From Parachlamydiales bacterium (GTDB taxonomy: Bacteria > Chlamydiota > Chlamydiia > Chlamydiales > SM23-39): a stretch of DNA of 6,587 nt. The stretch covers positions 19,272 to 25,858 of the forward strand of contig PLXF01000103.1 of NCBI GenBank assembly GCA_003151315.1, given 5' to 3'. The notes under the pieces were generated by a model. It saw only the letters and a list, made by a program, of their open reading frames with translations. It was not told the origin of the DNA and made no database searches. Of this stretch, positions 1 through 5,135 are shown one piece after another; within the stretch, counting starts at the first letter, position 1; every line of letters begins with the position of its first letter. The position numbers were made by a program, and so were the translations under genes.

Positions 1-78
1 AATACAGCCCCCCTTTTCGATCGTCGATTTCTGGCCATTTTCGCGCACCTCAAAAGCCAATTATTGAGTCACAAGAGG

Positions 79-263
79 TATATAGAGATTCCGTTTCAAT
101 CAGCTATATTTTTTTGCGCGTTTCGCACATTAGGTTTCTCTGTGCTTCTCGGTGTGATCGGTGTTGAATTATAGCCCCTCAATTCACAATTCTTATTTAG
201 CACCGAGAGTACAGAAAAACGCGCAAAAAAATATATGGCCGATTGAAACGGCAGCAGTATAGA
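79..263. repeat. Large imperfect inverted repeat upstream of the repressor gene
   Basis: Seen directly: the segment at 91-123 is repeated in reverse complement at 217-251. The arms share CCGTTTCAATC, then a short variable piece, then ATTTTTTTGCGCGTTT (with a 2-base gap). Symmetry continues inward more weakly: CTGTGCTTCTCGGTG at 140-154 faces CTGTACTCTCGGTG read on the minus strand from about 213 to 200. The centre is a small hairpin TGAATT (165-170) / AATTCA (181-186). Outward, each arm has TTGAAACGG, six unrelated bases, then TATA(T/G)AC, at the same distance on both sides (minus-strand TATATA at 79-84, plus-strand TATAGA at 258-263). The whole 185-bp block is therefore one decayed palindrome. 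It could be a MITE-like element remnant or a duplicated, mirrored promoter; I see no clear target-site duplication. The 1-78 flank holds nothing I can name. Confidence 0.75.
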
Positions 264-285
264 CACAAATACTACGATCGTAGTA
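258..285 (+). promoter_or_regulatory. Probable -10 box and BlaI-type operator of the repressor operon
   Basis: TACTACGATCGTAGTA at 270-285 is a perfect 16-bp palindrome. It lies 31 bp before the repressor start and immediately after a -10-like TATAGA (258-263), so a bound dimer would cover the expected transcription start. A nearly identical palindrome sits before the third gene at 1791-1806, sharing TACTAC-N4-GTAGTA and also the preceding AAA. BlaI/MecI repressors are known to bind dyads built on TACA/TGTA half-sites, which these resemble. The palindromes are seen; autoregulation by the adjacent repressor is inferred. The -35 is unclear: TTGAAA at 243-248 is too close to the TATAGA box and would need a -10 near 268-273. 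Confidence 0.7.
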
Positions 286-316
286 GACTGGCGGACAAGA
301 AAAAAAACAGGAGCCT

Positions 317-700
317 ATGGGAAAACTTGCCTTCGGAGAATTAGAGCTTTTAATTGTAAAAGCGATCCGCACATTGGGTAGAGCCACCGTTCGAGATATC
401 TACCAAAATCTCGGAAACGAAGGGAGCTATACAACTGTCATGACGGTCATGAGCCGTATGGCCGATAAAGGGGAACTCGTGAGAGAAAAAGAGGGGAAGC
501 AGTACGTCTACTGGGTAGGTTCTTCTAACGACTCCCCTTCTAAAAACATCCTCCAGCGCATTCAAGACAAAATCTTTGGAGGAAAATCGACGGCTATGGT
601 CAGTTATTTACTCGAATCGGATGAGGCCATTTCCGATCAAGAGTTAGCGGAGATTGAGCAGCTTATTCAAAAACGAAGAGCTGAGAAAAAACATGGATAA
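317..700 (+). CDS. blaI: BlaI/MecI-family transcriptional repressor
   Basis: A 127-residue winged-helix DNA-binding protein of the BlaI/MecI (penicillinase repressor) family, a full-length match to the usual 120-130 residues. The N-terminal domain (about 1-67) opens with the family's GELELLIVKAI-like helix. The recognition helix is around 38-50 (SYTTVMTVMSRMADKG), and the wing is LVREKEGKQYVYW. The C-terminal half (about 78-120, with IFGGKSTAMVSYLL) is the dimerisation region that in Staphylococcus is cut when the signal arrives. The start ATG follows AGGAG at 309-313 with a short spacer. The gene overlaps the M56 protease gene by 8 bp, as blaI and blaR1 usually form one unit. Two palindromes matching each other flank the pair, so I infer it represses its own operon and the gene at 1819. 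Family assignment is secure; the symbol reflects family, since no beta-lactamase gene is in view. Confidence 0.92.
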   Translation: MGKLAFGELELLIVKAIRTLGRATVRDIYQNLGNEGSYTTVMTVMSRMADKGELVREKEGKQYVYWVGSSNDSPSKNILQRIQDKIFGGKSTAMVSYLLESDEAISDQELAEIEQLIQKRRAEKKHG

Positions 701-1763
701 ATTCCCCTTTTTCATCCTGAACGTTTTTATCAATAGCTTTTTAGCCTTTTTTACAGCGGCTCTTTTAATCGAATTGCTCCTTTTTCTATGTAGAATTCGA
801 CAAGGTCGCGCCGCCGCTCTTTTACGAATGATCCCCCTTTTGAAACTTCCCATAGATCTATTTTTCTACGATTTTTCTCGATGGGCTTACGCACACGGTA
901 TAAATCCTCTAACTTGCGAGACAGGCACCAGGACCCTTTCTATTATGTTCCATTGGATGAGCTCCCTCGCCGATTGGCTAGTTCTTCCCTCCGCTTCGAG
1001 CATCCAATTTACCGTTTCGGAAAATCTGACCTTTACTATCGCAGATCTCATTGGCCACACAGTCAACCCCTTCGACTTAAACGTTTTTATAGTCCTATTC
1101 ATCTCCCTCTCCGTAGTTTTTATTATCCAGAAGTTATTTCTCTATCACCGCTCTATCTTAGCCCTCGATTCATTGGCAAAAACCACCTCCCCCTTAAATA
1201 AAAAAATCCATAACGATGCCCTCTCCTCTCGCCTGAAAAAATGGGAACTTCCTATCCACACCTCTCAAGCTCTTGCGGGCTCCCCTTTTGTAGCAGGACT
1301 ACTCTCCTCTAAAATTTACATCTCCACCGCTCTTGTTCAACATCTATCTCGCAAAGAATACGAGGCGGTTTTAGCTCATGAACTAGAACATATTCGGCAC
1401 AAAGATAGTGTAGTGCGTTTAACCTTAGACCTCATCGGAACTCTTTTCTGGTGGATCCCCACACAATGGCTGCGAAGGCGCATTGAAGAGGGGCAAGAGG
1501 TTGGCTGCGATCTTAAGGCCCAAAAATATGGAATTGACCCCACCGATTTGGCCTCGGCTCTGTGCAAATCGGCCAGATATTCGACCCAAATGCCCCCTTA
1601 CCATTTTGTTCACCATCTCACCAAACACACAACGCTTAAACGAGCGCATATCCTCTTAAACCCCGCCTCTATGCGATGCAAAAAAACACGCTTTGCAATC
1701 ACGAGCTTAGCTATTGCTTTAGCTTTCGCTCAGATTTTTCTAGGAAGGTTTTGGATGTTCTAA
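693..1763 (+). CDS. M56-family membrane metalloprotease (BlaR1/MecR1-like), lacking a penicillin-sensor domain
   Basis: A 356-residue integral membrane zinc protease. The catalytic HExxH is HELEH at residues 229-233 inside LAHELEHIRHKDS. The third metal ligand is probably E269 in EEGQEVGCD, the spacing and context known from BlaR1/MecR1. Hydrophobic segments lie at about 5-33, 127-150, 240-257 and at the extreme C-terminus (about 333-356), after which the protein stops. BlaR1 and MecR1 are close to 600 residues because a beta-lactam-acylated sensor domain follows the last membrane segment; that domain is absent here. I chose ATG 693, in the ATGGATAA overlap with the repressor stop, over an upstream in-frame TTG at 654 because of start-codon strength and typical coupling. 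By family analogy it would trigger inactivation of the repressor; the signal it perceives is unknown. Confidence 0.88.
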   Translation: MDKFPFFILNVFINSFLAFFTAALLIELLLFLCRIRQGRAAALLRMIPLLKLPIDLFFYDFSRWAYAHGINPLTCETGTRTLSIMFHWMSSLADWLVLPSASSIQFTVSENLTFTIADLIGHTVNPFDLNVFIVLFISLSVVFIIQKLFLYHRSILALDSLAKTTSPLNKKIHNDALSSRLKKWELPIHTSQALAGSPFVAGLLSSKIYISTALVQHLSRKEYEAVLAHELEHIRHKDSVVRLTLDLIGTLFWWIPTQWLRRRIEEGQEVGCDLKAQKYGIDPTDLASALCKSARYSTQMPPYHFVHHLTKHTTLKRAHILLNPASMRCKKTRFAITSLAIALAFAQIFLGRFWMF

Positions 1764-1769
1764 GCCCCC

Positions 1770-1775
1770 TATAAT
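1770..1775 (+). promoter_or_regulatory. Probable -10 box of the exported-protein gene
   Basis: A consensus TATAAT lies 7 bp after the protease stop codon and 44 bp before the next start. No convincing -35 is visible; TTGGAT at 1751-1756 is only 13 bp upstream. A start of transcription near 1782 would place the operator palindrome (1791-1806) just downstream, in a roadblock or occlusion position. It implies the third gene can be transcribed on its own as well as by read-through from the repressor-protease unit. Confidence 0.5.
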
Positions 1776-1790
1776 TTTTTTAACCCAAAA

Positions 1791-1806
1791 TACTACAATT
1801 GTAGTA
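1791..1806 (+). promoter_or_regulatory. Second BlaI-type operator, before the exported-protein gene
   Basis: TACTACAATTGTAGTA is a perfect 16-bp palindrome differing from the one at 270-285 only in the central four bases. Its core TACAATTGTA contains the TACA/TGTA half-sites known for BlaI/MecI operators. Its last base abuts the ribosome binding site AAGGAG (1806-1811) of the gene at 1819, so a bound repressor would cover the start region. The recurrence of this sequence at the head of both transcription starts in the module is the main evidence that the exported protein belongs to the repressor's regulon. Confidence 0.75.
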
Positions 1807-1818
1807 AGGAGAACCAAA

Positions 1819-2274
1819 ATGAAAAAAATGATGATGTCTCTCACACTAACCGCAACTTGCCTCTCAGCTTTTGCAGCCGAACTCCCCTTGAAAGCTACAT
1901 CTTGGGAAAACCGCGCCTCGGATCTGACAGTGGTTAATATTGCCCATCTAGCCGACAACGATTTGCAGGAAATTACGCAGGGGCAACACCCAGAAACCGC
2001 CGTACAATTTTCTGCGCGAACCATTCTACCTATCACCTTTTTCCTCAAAGGGGATTTAGTCAACCTTCTAGGAAATGAGCAAACGATTGGCGCGATAGAA
2101 ATAAAGCAAACGTTCTATGCACGATGCGTAGAAAAAGAGTTGATTTTCAGCACAAATTTGACCGACTGGAAGTCTTTGCCCGAATTTATAACCGGCAACG
2201 CCTCCATTGTTTTAAAAATCGAAGAGGGACAACCCTCCTTAGTTCTTGGAGCTGAAACAAACTACCGTTCCTAA
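1819..2274 (+). CDS. Small exported protein of unknown function, probable BlaI-regulon member
   Basis: A 151-residue protein I do not recognise. It starts with a typical Sec signal peptide: MKKMMM, a hydrophobic stretch to about residue 17, and a likely cleavage after AFA at residue 19. That leaves a mature protein of about 132 residues in the periplasm or outside the cell. No convincing lipobox is present (C14 is preceded by TAT). The mature part has no transmembrane segment, a single cysteine (C103) and no SxxK/SxN/KTG motifs, so it is neither a beta-lactamase nor a penicillin-binding protein. The start is well supported by AAGGAG at 1806-1811. It lies 55 bp after the protease, behind its own TATAAT and an operator palindrome, and is closed by a terminator. 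I infer it is the regulated output of the repressor-protease pair, or a periplasmic partner replacing the missing sensor domain. Confidence 0.82.
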   Translation: MKKMMMSLTLTATCLSAFAAELPLKATSWENRASDLTVVNIAHLADNDLQEITQGQHPETAVQFSARTILPITFFLKGDLVNLLGNEQTIGAIEIKQTFYARCVEKELIFSTNLTDWKSLPEFITGNASIVLKIEEGQPSLVLGAETNYRS

Positions 2275-2281
2275 AAAAAAG

Positions 2282-2313
2282 GGGTCCAACCACACGAAAG
2301 TTGGACCCGTTTT
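2282..2313 (+). terminator. Rho-independent terminator of the repressor-protease-exported protein module
   Basis: A perfect 9-bp GC-rich stem, GGGTCCAAC (2282-2290) and GTTGGACCC (2300-2308), with a 9-base loop, is followed by GTTTT. It starts just after the stop codon of the exported-protein gene. A run of eight A precedes the stem, so it could also stop transcription coming from the right. Confidence 0.9.
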
Positions 2314-2347
2314 ATGAGGATGACAGCCAATCGAGCTTAGATTATGC

Positions 2348-2629
2348 TTGGAGAAAAGATCTCTGGCGCTTGTGACAATAATTATCCAAATCAAAGTAAC
2401 GCCAAACGCCTCTAAAAACCAATTAATCGGTTATCAAGAGGGGGTTTTGCGCGTACGCATCCGCGGCGTTCCAGAAAAGGGGCGTGTGAATGAAGAACTG
2501 ATCGAGTTTCTCGCCGACATTTTAGGCATTGCCAAATCGCAAATCGAAATCCTCAGCGGGCATACTTCACGCCTAAAACGGCTCAAAATCGAAGGCATCT
2601 CCCAATTTCCATCCATTGCACGCGAGTAG
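2348..2629 (+). CDS. DUF167/YggU-family protein
   Basis: A 93-residue protein matching the small DUF167 (COG1872, E. coli YggU) family, whose members are usually 75-110 residues and whose function is not established. Typical features in order are IKVTPNASKNQL (about 14-25), the loop and strand EGVLRVRIRGVPEKGRVNEE (about 31-50), which is the family's most conserved stretch, and then a helix LIEFLADILGI and a strand-turn IEILSGHTSRLKRLKIEG. The start is uncertain: TTG 2348 gives the length here but has no good ribosome binding site. GTG 2372 gives MTIIIQIKVTPNAS, closer to the usual N-terminus, also with a weak site; an ATG at 2344 is out of frame. It stands alone behind a terminator and is convergent with the next gene, with only 4 bp between the stops. 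Confidence 0.85.
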   Translation: MEKRSLALVTIIIQIKVTPNASKNQLIGYQEGVLRVRIRGVPEKGRVNEELIEFLADILGIAKSQIEILSGHTSRLKRLKIEGISQFPSIARE

Positions 2630-2633
2630 CAAT

Positions 2634-3170
2634 TCAGTAATTTTTTTTATTTTTTAGATAGTCAAAAGCAGCTTTAATTCGAGGAAGCGCTTCAAGGACT
2701 CGATTCGGATTTTGATGCCATTCATTTAAAATCGCAATTTGTCTATCGGTCCCATCATCGACAAGAATAAGATCGCTATCTTCATCATCCTCTTCAAAAA
2801 TAGGCGGCTGGCTACGGTTATTTATGTCATCAGCGATGAAATTCAGATGAGAATGCGCTAGATTAGGAGGGCTATCTACTACAATTTTCATTAATCGTGA
2901 GCAGACTTCCTTGCAATAACGCAACTCTTTTATCTTTTTCTCAACCCATCCTTGAATGGCCAGTTCAAAGCAATTATCTAGAGAGCTTGTCCGATTATCT
3001 AAATTCCTCGACATCCACAGTTCGAGATAACGGCCACTTTCATGTATTTTTGATTGTGGATATCGATCATAATGATCGGCGTGAACTGGGTGAAAGGGCC
3101 CACCGATTGCACAGTACAGTTCTTCGTGCAAAATGGAAACATAAGGTGATATTTCGAATGAAGACGTCAT
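2634..3170 (-). CDS. Hypothetical protein, family not recognised
   Basis: A 178-residue soluble protein I cannot place. It has no signal peptide or membrane segment. The N-terminal half is rich in aromatic residues and histidine (GGPFHPVHADHYDRYP at about 23-38). The middle, at about 73-95, is a charged amphipathic stretch with two cysteines. Residues about 125-137 are a strongly acidic run (EEDDEDSDLILVDD), and the tail is basic and lysine-rich. The start ATG is preceded on its strand by TTGAGG with a 4-base spacer, a reasonable ribosome binding site. It is transcribed alone, convergent with the DUF167 gene. The length of the open frame, its start signal and the lack of any competing frame support a real gene. 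A lineage-specific protein is likely; a secreted effector is possible, but nothing in the sequence shows it. Confidence 0.7.
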   Translation of the reverse strand: MTSSFEISPYVSILHEELYCAIGGPFHPVHADHYDRYPQSKIHESGRYLELWMSRNLDNRTSSLDNCFELAIQGWVEKKIKELRYCKEVCSRLMKIVVDSPPNLAHSHLNFIADDINNRSQPPIFEEDDEDSDLILVDDGTDRQIAILNEWHQNPNRVLEALPRIKAAFDYLKNKKNY

Positions 3171-3194
3171 AAAGCCTCAAGATGTTAGGGCACA

Positions 3195-3224
3195 ATCATC
3201 GCTTTTTCATAAGGAAAAGATCAA
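3195..3224 (-). promoter_or_regulatory. Possible promoter of the hypothetical gene ending at 2634
   Basis: On the minus strand, TTGATC (3219-3224) and GATGAT (3195-3200) are separated by 18 bp, giving a leader of about 20 bases before the ATG at 3170. The match to sigma70 boxes is modest and the region is AT-rich, so chance is possible. Confidence 0.3.
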
Positions 3225-3293
3225 GAAAAAATTAAAAATCTTAAGAATGACTAGGCTCCCGAGAATTTCGGAAAAACTTAGCGATTTCCTTTT

Positions 3294-3571
3294 TTGATCC
3301 GGTGGACACGCGCAAACTCCGTCGTTCAGGGCGGGGGTAGCATGACTCTTTTCTTTAAATCTCGCATATGTCAAAATGCCCTCCATGTCGATGCGCGAGG
3401 ATATCGCAATTTCGTAAAGCAAGTTCCCACAGGCTATACTCTCGACATGAGTGCCTGGCGAAAGGCTCGAATAATTCCAAGCGGGTCGAAAGTACCTACC
3501 GAAGTGAGTCAGTTAGGTTTTAACTGAACGCCGTAGGAATCCTACACTGAAAACGATTGCTAGAATCGTTC
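3294..3571 (+). mobile_element. Possible decayed right end of an IS200/IS605-type element with a hairpin chain
   Basis: The interval 3171-3623 has no convincing gene. Within it an open frame (3294-3527) has no good start and ends in ...GSKVPTEVSQLGFN. It is followed by GCCGTAGGAAT and three hairpins in a row: TCAGTTA/TAACTGA (3509-3527), a perfect 14-bp palindrome GTAGGAATTCCTAC (3533-3546), and AACGATT/AATCGTT (3553-3571). From memory, the 3' ends of IS200/IS605 tnpB genes often run into GCCGTAGGAAT-like sequence and a terminal hairpin, the part that also gives the guide RNA of TnpB. The zinc-finger and DRD signatures of TnpB are not visible, so at best this is a tail remnant. It might instead be unrelated structured DNA. 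Confidence 0.3.
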
Positions 3572-3623
3572 ATGAATCGGTAGCTTAAGTCCTTAAAGGC
3601 TTAGTTTTCAAAGGTCAGCTAAT

Positions 3624-4154
3624 TTATAGAGGAGAATAAATTTCCCATCCCTCTATATCGAAATGCCACCATTCCGTGGGCAGCCCTATAAAGCCATGTT
3701 TTTCCATGACTGTTTGTAAAAGCTCTCGATTGGCGGTCTCTTCGGGTGTCGCTCCTCTAAAATTTCTATGAGCTTTTTCACTGAAGTCATCAAAAGCAGA
3801 AGGCATGGGTAACTCTCGACCCTCTTGCGTAACTAGCGTCAAATCCACCGCAGTGCCTCTTGTGTGCCTTCCTCCCTTGCTGGGATCACTTACATACCGC
3901 TCATCGGGCACCAATTCCCAAAACTTCCATTGCGCAGCAATAGGCCGAAACCCGTCCCAAATTTTCAACCCAAGGCCAATTATCTCCAATTCAGCTTGAA
4001 CATTTTGTAACCGCAAGAGCACCTCTTTACGTAAAAAGCACTCCTGAAAATTATATACAACTTCTCCTGTGAAATTATCTGCCGTTGCATACTTGAGCTC
4101 AACTTGGATTTGGGGAACGAGGAATCGCACCTCGACCAGTTCATCATCCATCAT
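3624..4154 (-). CDS. ddpX: D-alanyl-D-alanine dipeptidase, VanX/DdpX family (peptidase M15D)
   Basis: A zinc dipeptidase that hydrolyses D-Ala-D-Ala, the dipeptide used for peptidoglycan stem peptides. Residues are numbered from the upstream GTG at 4163. The metal site is H100 and D107 in GGRHTRGTAVDLTL plus H167 in EWWHFD. E164 is the catalytic base, and R73 in WDGFRP matches the VanX transition-state arginine. Length (176-179 residues) fits the family, which ranges to about 200. I prefer ATG 4154 because AGGTG lies 6 bp before it; GTG 4163 adds three residues and has no clear site. There is no signal peptide, so it acts in the cytoplasm. No vanH, vanA, vanR or vanS is nearby, so glycopeptide resistance is not implied; recycling of D-Ala from imported or turned-over wall fragments is more likely. 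It is transcribed alone, divergent from the methyltransferase. Confidence 0.92.
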   Translation of the reverse strand: MMDDELVEVRFLVPQIQVELKYATADNFTGEVVYNFQECFLRKEVLLRLQNVQAELEIIGLGLKIWDGFRPIAAQWKFWELVPDERYVSDPSKGGRHTRGTAVDLTLVTQEGRELPMPSAFDDFSEKAHRNFRGATPEETANRELLQTVMEKHGFIGLPTEWWHFDIEGWEIYSPL

Positions 4155-4182
4155 TTCCCGCACCTATACCAATATTTGAATC

Positions 4183-4231
4183 ACGAACGGTATAATCAGT
4201 ACTTTTGCCTAGAAAAACCGTGAGCGTTCGT
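4183..4231. promoter_or_regulatory. Divergent promoter region with an inverted repeat
   Basis: The gap between the dipeptidase and the methyltransferase carries ACGAACG (4183-4189) and its complement CGTTCGT (4225-4231). A nested ACGGT (4187-4191) / ACCGT (4217-4221) gives a long interrupted dyad. A plus-strand TATAAT (4191-4196) overlaps a minus-strand TATACC (4189-4194), so back-to-back -10 boxes may share one site. Neither strand has a clear -35. The repeat could be an operator serving both genes; this is inferred from position only. Confidence 0.35.
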
Positions 4232-4275
4232 CTAAAATTTTCCAACATACGCCTCTGTCTCATTATAAGGAAAAA

Positions 4276-4914
4276 ATGCCGCAAGTTGACAAAGTCTACT
4301 TAAGTGAAAAGGAAAAATACACTCTGCTGTGGAGCTCTATTCCAGAATATAGAGAAGCAAGTGCGGCCGATCTGTTAGCTCCGGCTTTTTTATCTTATTT
4401 TCACACACAGATCCAGCCCGGACAACGGATCATCGATTTCGGATGCGGCACCGGAAGATCGACCCTCCCCTTCCTATCTAAAGGCCTTCAAGTCGATCTG
4501 GTCGATTTTGCTAAGCCCTGCTTAGATCCTGAGATCTTTTTATTAACCGCTTCCAGGAAGGCCTTTTTTTGGGAAGCCTGCCTTTGGAACTTGCCGGAAC
4601 AGCTACCCAGCGCAGATTGGATCGTGTGTTTCGACGTATTGGAACATTTGCCTGAGGAGAAAATCGGAGCCGCTCTACAAGGGATGGCGCAAAAGATGAA
4701 GAGAGGGGGTCTATTCAGTATCGATCTTCGCAAAGATCGGTTTGGCTCAGAAATTGGAGACGACCTCCATTTGACCTTAAAACCAAAAGAATGGTGGCAT
4801 AAACAGGTGAGCGCTTCCTTTCATATTATCGAAGAGTTAGCACGAGAAGACGGATGTCTTATATACTCCCTTGAGGTCCTAAAAAAGCCTCTAGCTCTAA
4901 AGAGTAATTTATAA
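4276..4914 (+). CDS. Class I SAM-dependent methyltransferase, substrate unknown
   Basis: A 212-residue soluble Rossmann-fold methyltransferase. Motif I, which binds S-adenosylmethionine, is IIDFGCGTGRST at about 52-63. The acidic end of strand 2 is in VDLVDFA (73-79), motif IV is ADWIVCFDVLEHLPEE (113-128), and a following strand is GGLFSIDLRKDRFG (about 144-157). An unusual segment DDLHLTLKPKEWW (162-174) sits where substrate specificity elements often lie; similar HLT..P..WW stretches occur in small stand-alone methyltransferases of unassigned function. Length fits a single-domain enzyme. The start ATG has AAGGA at 4267-4271. No neighbour suggests a substrate: the dipeptidase is divergent and the downstream gap is gene-free. 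Small molecule, protein or nucleic acid targets all remain possible. Confidence 0.87.
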   Translation: MPQVDKVYLSEKEKYTLLWSSIPEYREASAADLLAPAFLSYFHTQIQPGQRIIDFGCGTGRSTLPFLSKGLQVDLVDFAKPCLDPEIFLLTASRKAFFWEACLWNLPEQLPSADWIVCFDVLEHLPEEKIGAALQGMAQKMKRGGLFSIDLRKDRFGSEIGDDLHLTLKPKEWWHKQVSASFHIIEELAREDGCLIYSLEVLKKPLALKSNL

Positions 4915-4915
4915 T

Positions 4916-4953
4916 TTTGAGCGATGGAACCTTAGTCCAAGTCATCGCTCAAA
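4916..4953 (+). terminator. Hairpin after the methyltransferase gene, probable terminator
   Basis: TTTGAGCGATG (4916-4926) and CATCGCTCAAA (4943-4953) form a perfect 11-bp stem with a 16-base loop, starting right after the stop codon. No U-tract follows on either strand (the nearest T-run is at 5001-5007), so it may slow transcription or protect the 3' end rather than be a classical intrinsic terminator. Confidence 0.5.
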
Positions 4954-5044
4954 CTTGGCAGCTACGCCTTTGACTTAATCGCCAAAATGAAGCCTCATCA
5001 TTTTTTTCTCTTCCGTTCTTAACAATACGGTGGAACACTATAAT

Positions 5045-5072
5045 GGCCCCGTTTGTCTAGACAAACGGGGCC
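5045..5072. repeat. Perfect 28-bp palindrome in a convergent gap
   Basis: GGCCCCGTTTGT (5045-5056) is followed by CTAG at the centre and the exact complement ACAAACGGGGCC (5061-5072). As RNA it folds to a 12-bp stem with a four-base loop from either strand. It lies between the convergent methyltransferase and HAD-fold genes, so a bidirectional terminator is the natural reading, although no T-run follows on either side. An alternative is a binding site for a dimeric protein, for example in chromosome organisation. Confidence 0.7.
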
Positions 5073-5109
5073 TCTATAACCTGCATCCAAAAAGAATAGT
5101 CCACTTGTC

Positions 5110-5135
5110 TAAAACTATTGGAACACTGGTTCCAA
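5110..5135 (-). terminator. Hairpin overlapping the last codons of the HAD-fold gene, possible terminator
   Basis: Read on the minus strand, TTGGAAC (5129-5135) and GTTCCAA (5118-5124) form a 7-bp stem with a 4-base loop CAGT. It is followed directly by the stop codon and TAGTTTTAG. The stem encodes the final residues of the protein, so coding and termination signals appear to overlap. The T-run is short. Confidence 0.4.

Noticed and set aside
1..174. Plus-strand frame open from the left edge to TAG 172-174, possibly the tail of an upstream gene
   Set aside because: A second plus frame is open over almost the same span, the frame runs through the inverted-repeat arm, and its product shows no family features; not enough to call a gene.
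193..387. Minus-strand 64-codon frame over the repeat and the repressor start
   Set aside because: It overlaps the clear repressor gene and its promoter. Its likeness to a peptide from the opposite arm is just the inverted repeat being translated twice.
654..692. TTG 654 as the start of the M56 protease
   Set aside because: It would add 13 charged residues before the first membrane segment and overlap the repressor by 47 bp; ATG 693 is a better codon and gives the usual short coupling overlap.
2877..2886. TACTACAATT, a match to the left part of the second operator
   Set aside because: It lies inside a coding region, the right half-site is missing, and a single 10-base match of this kind can occur by chance.
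3207..3422. Minus-strand 71-codon frame in the gene-poor gap
   Set aside because: It has no ribosome binding site and no recognisable features, and it lies opposite the structured remnant region.
3624..4154. Part of a vancomycin-resistance cluster
   Set aside because: No vanH, vanA-type ligase, vanR, vanS or vanY gene is present in the flanking sequence, so only the dipeptidase family is supported.
5031..5127. Direct repeat TGGAACACT at 5031-5039 and 5119-5127
   Set aside because: Only nine bases, one copy falls in the HAD-fold coding hairpin, and no element boundaries or open frame lie between them.
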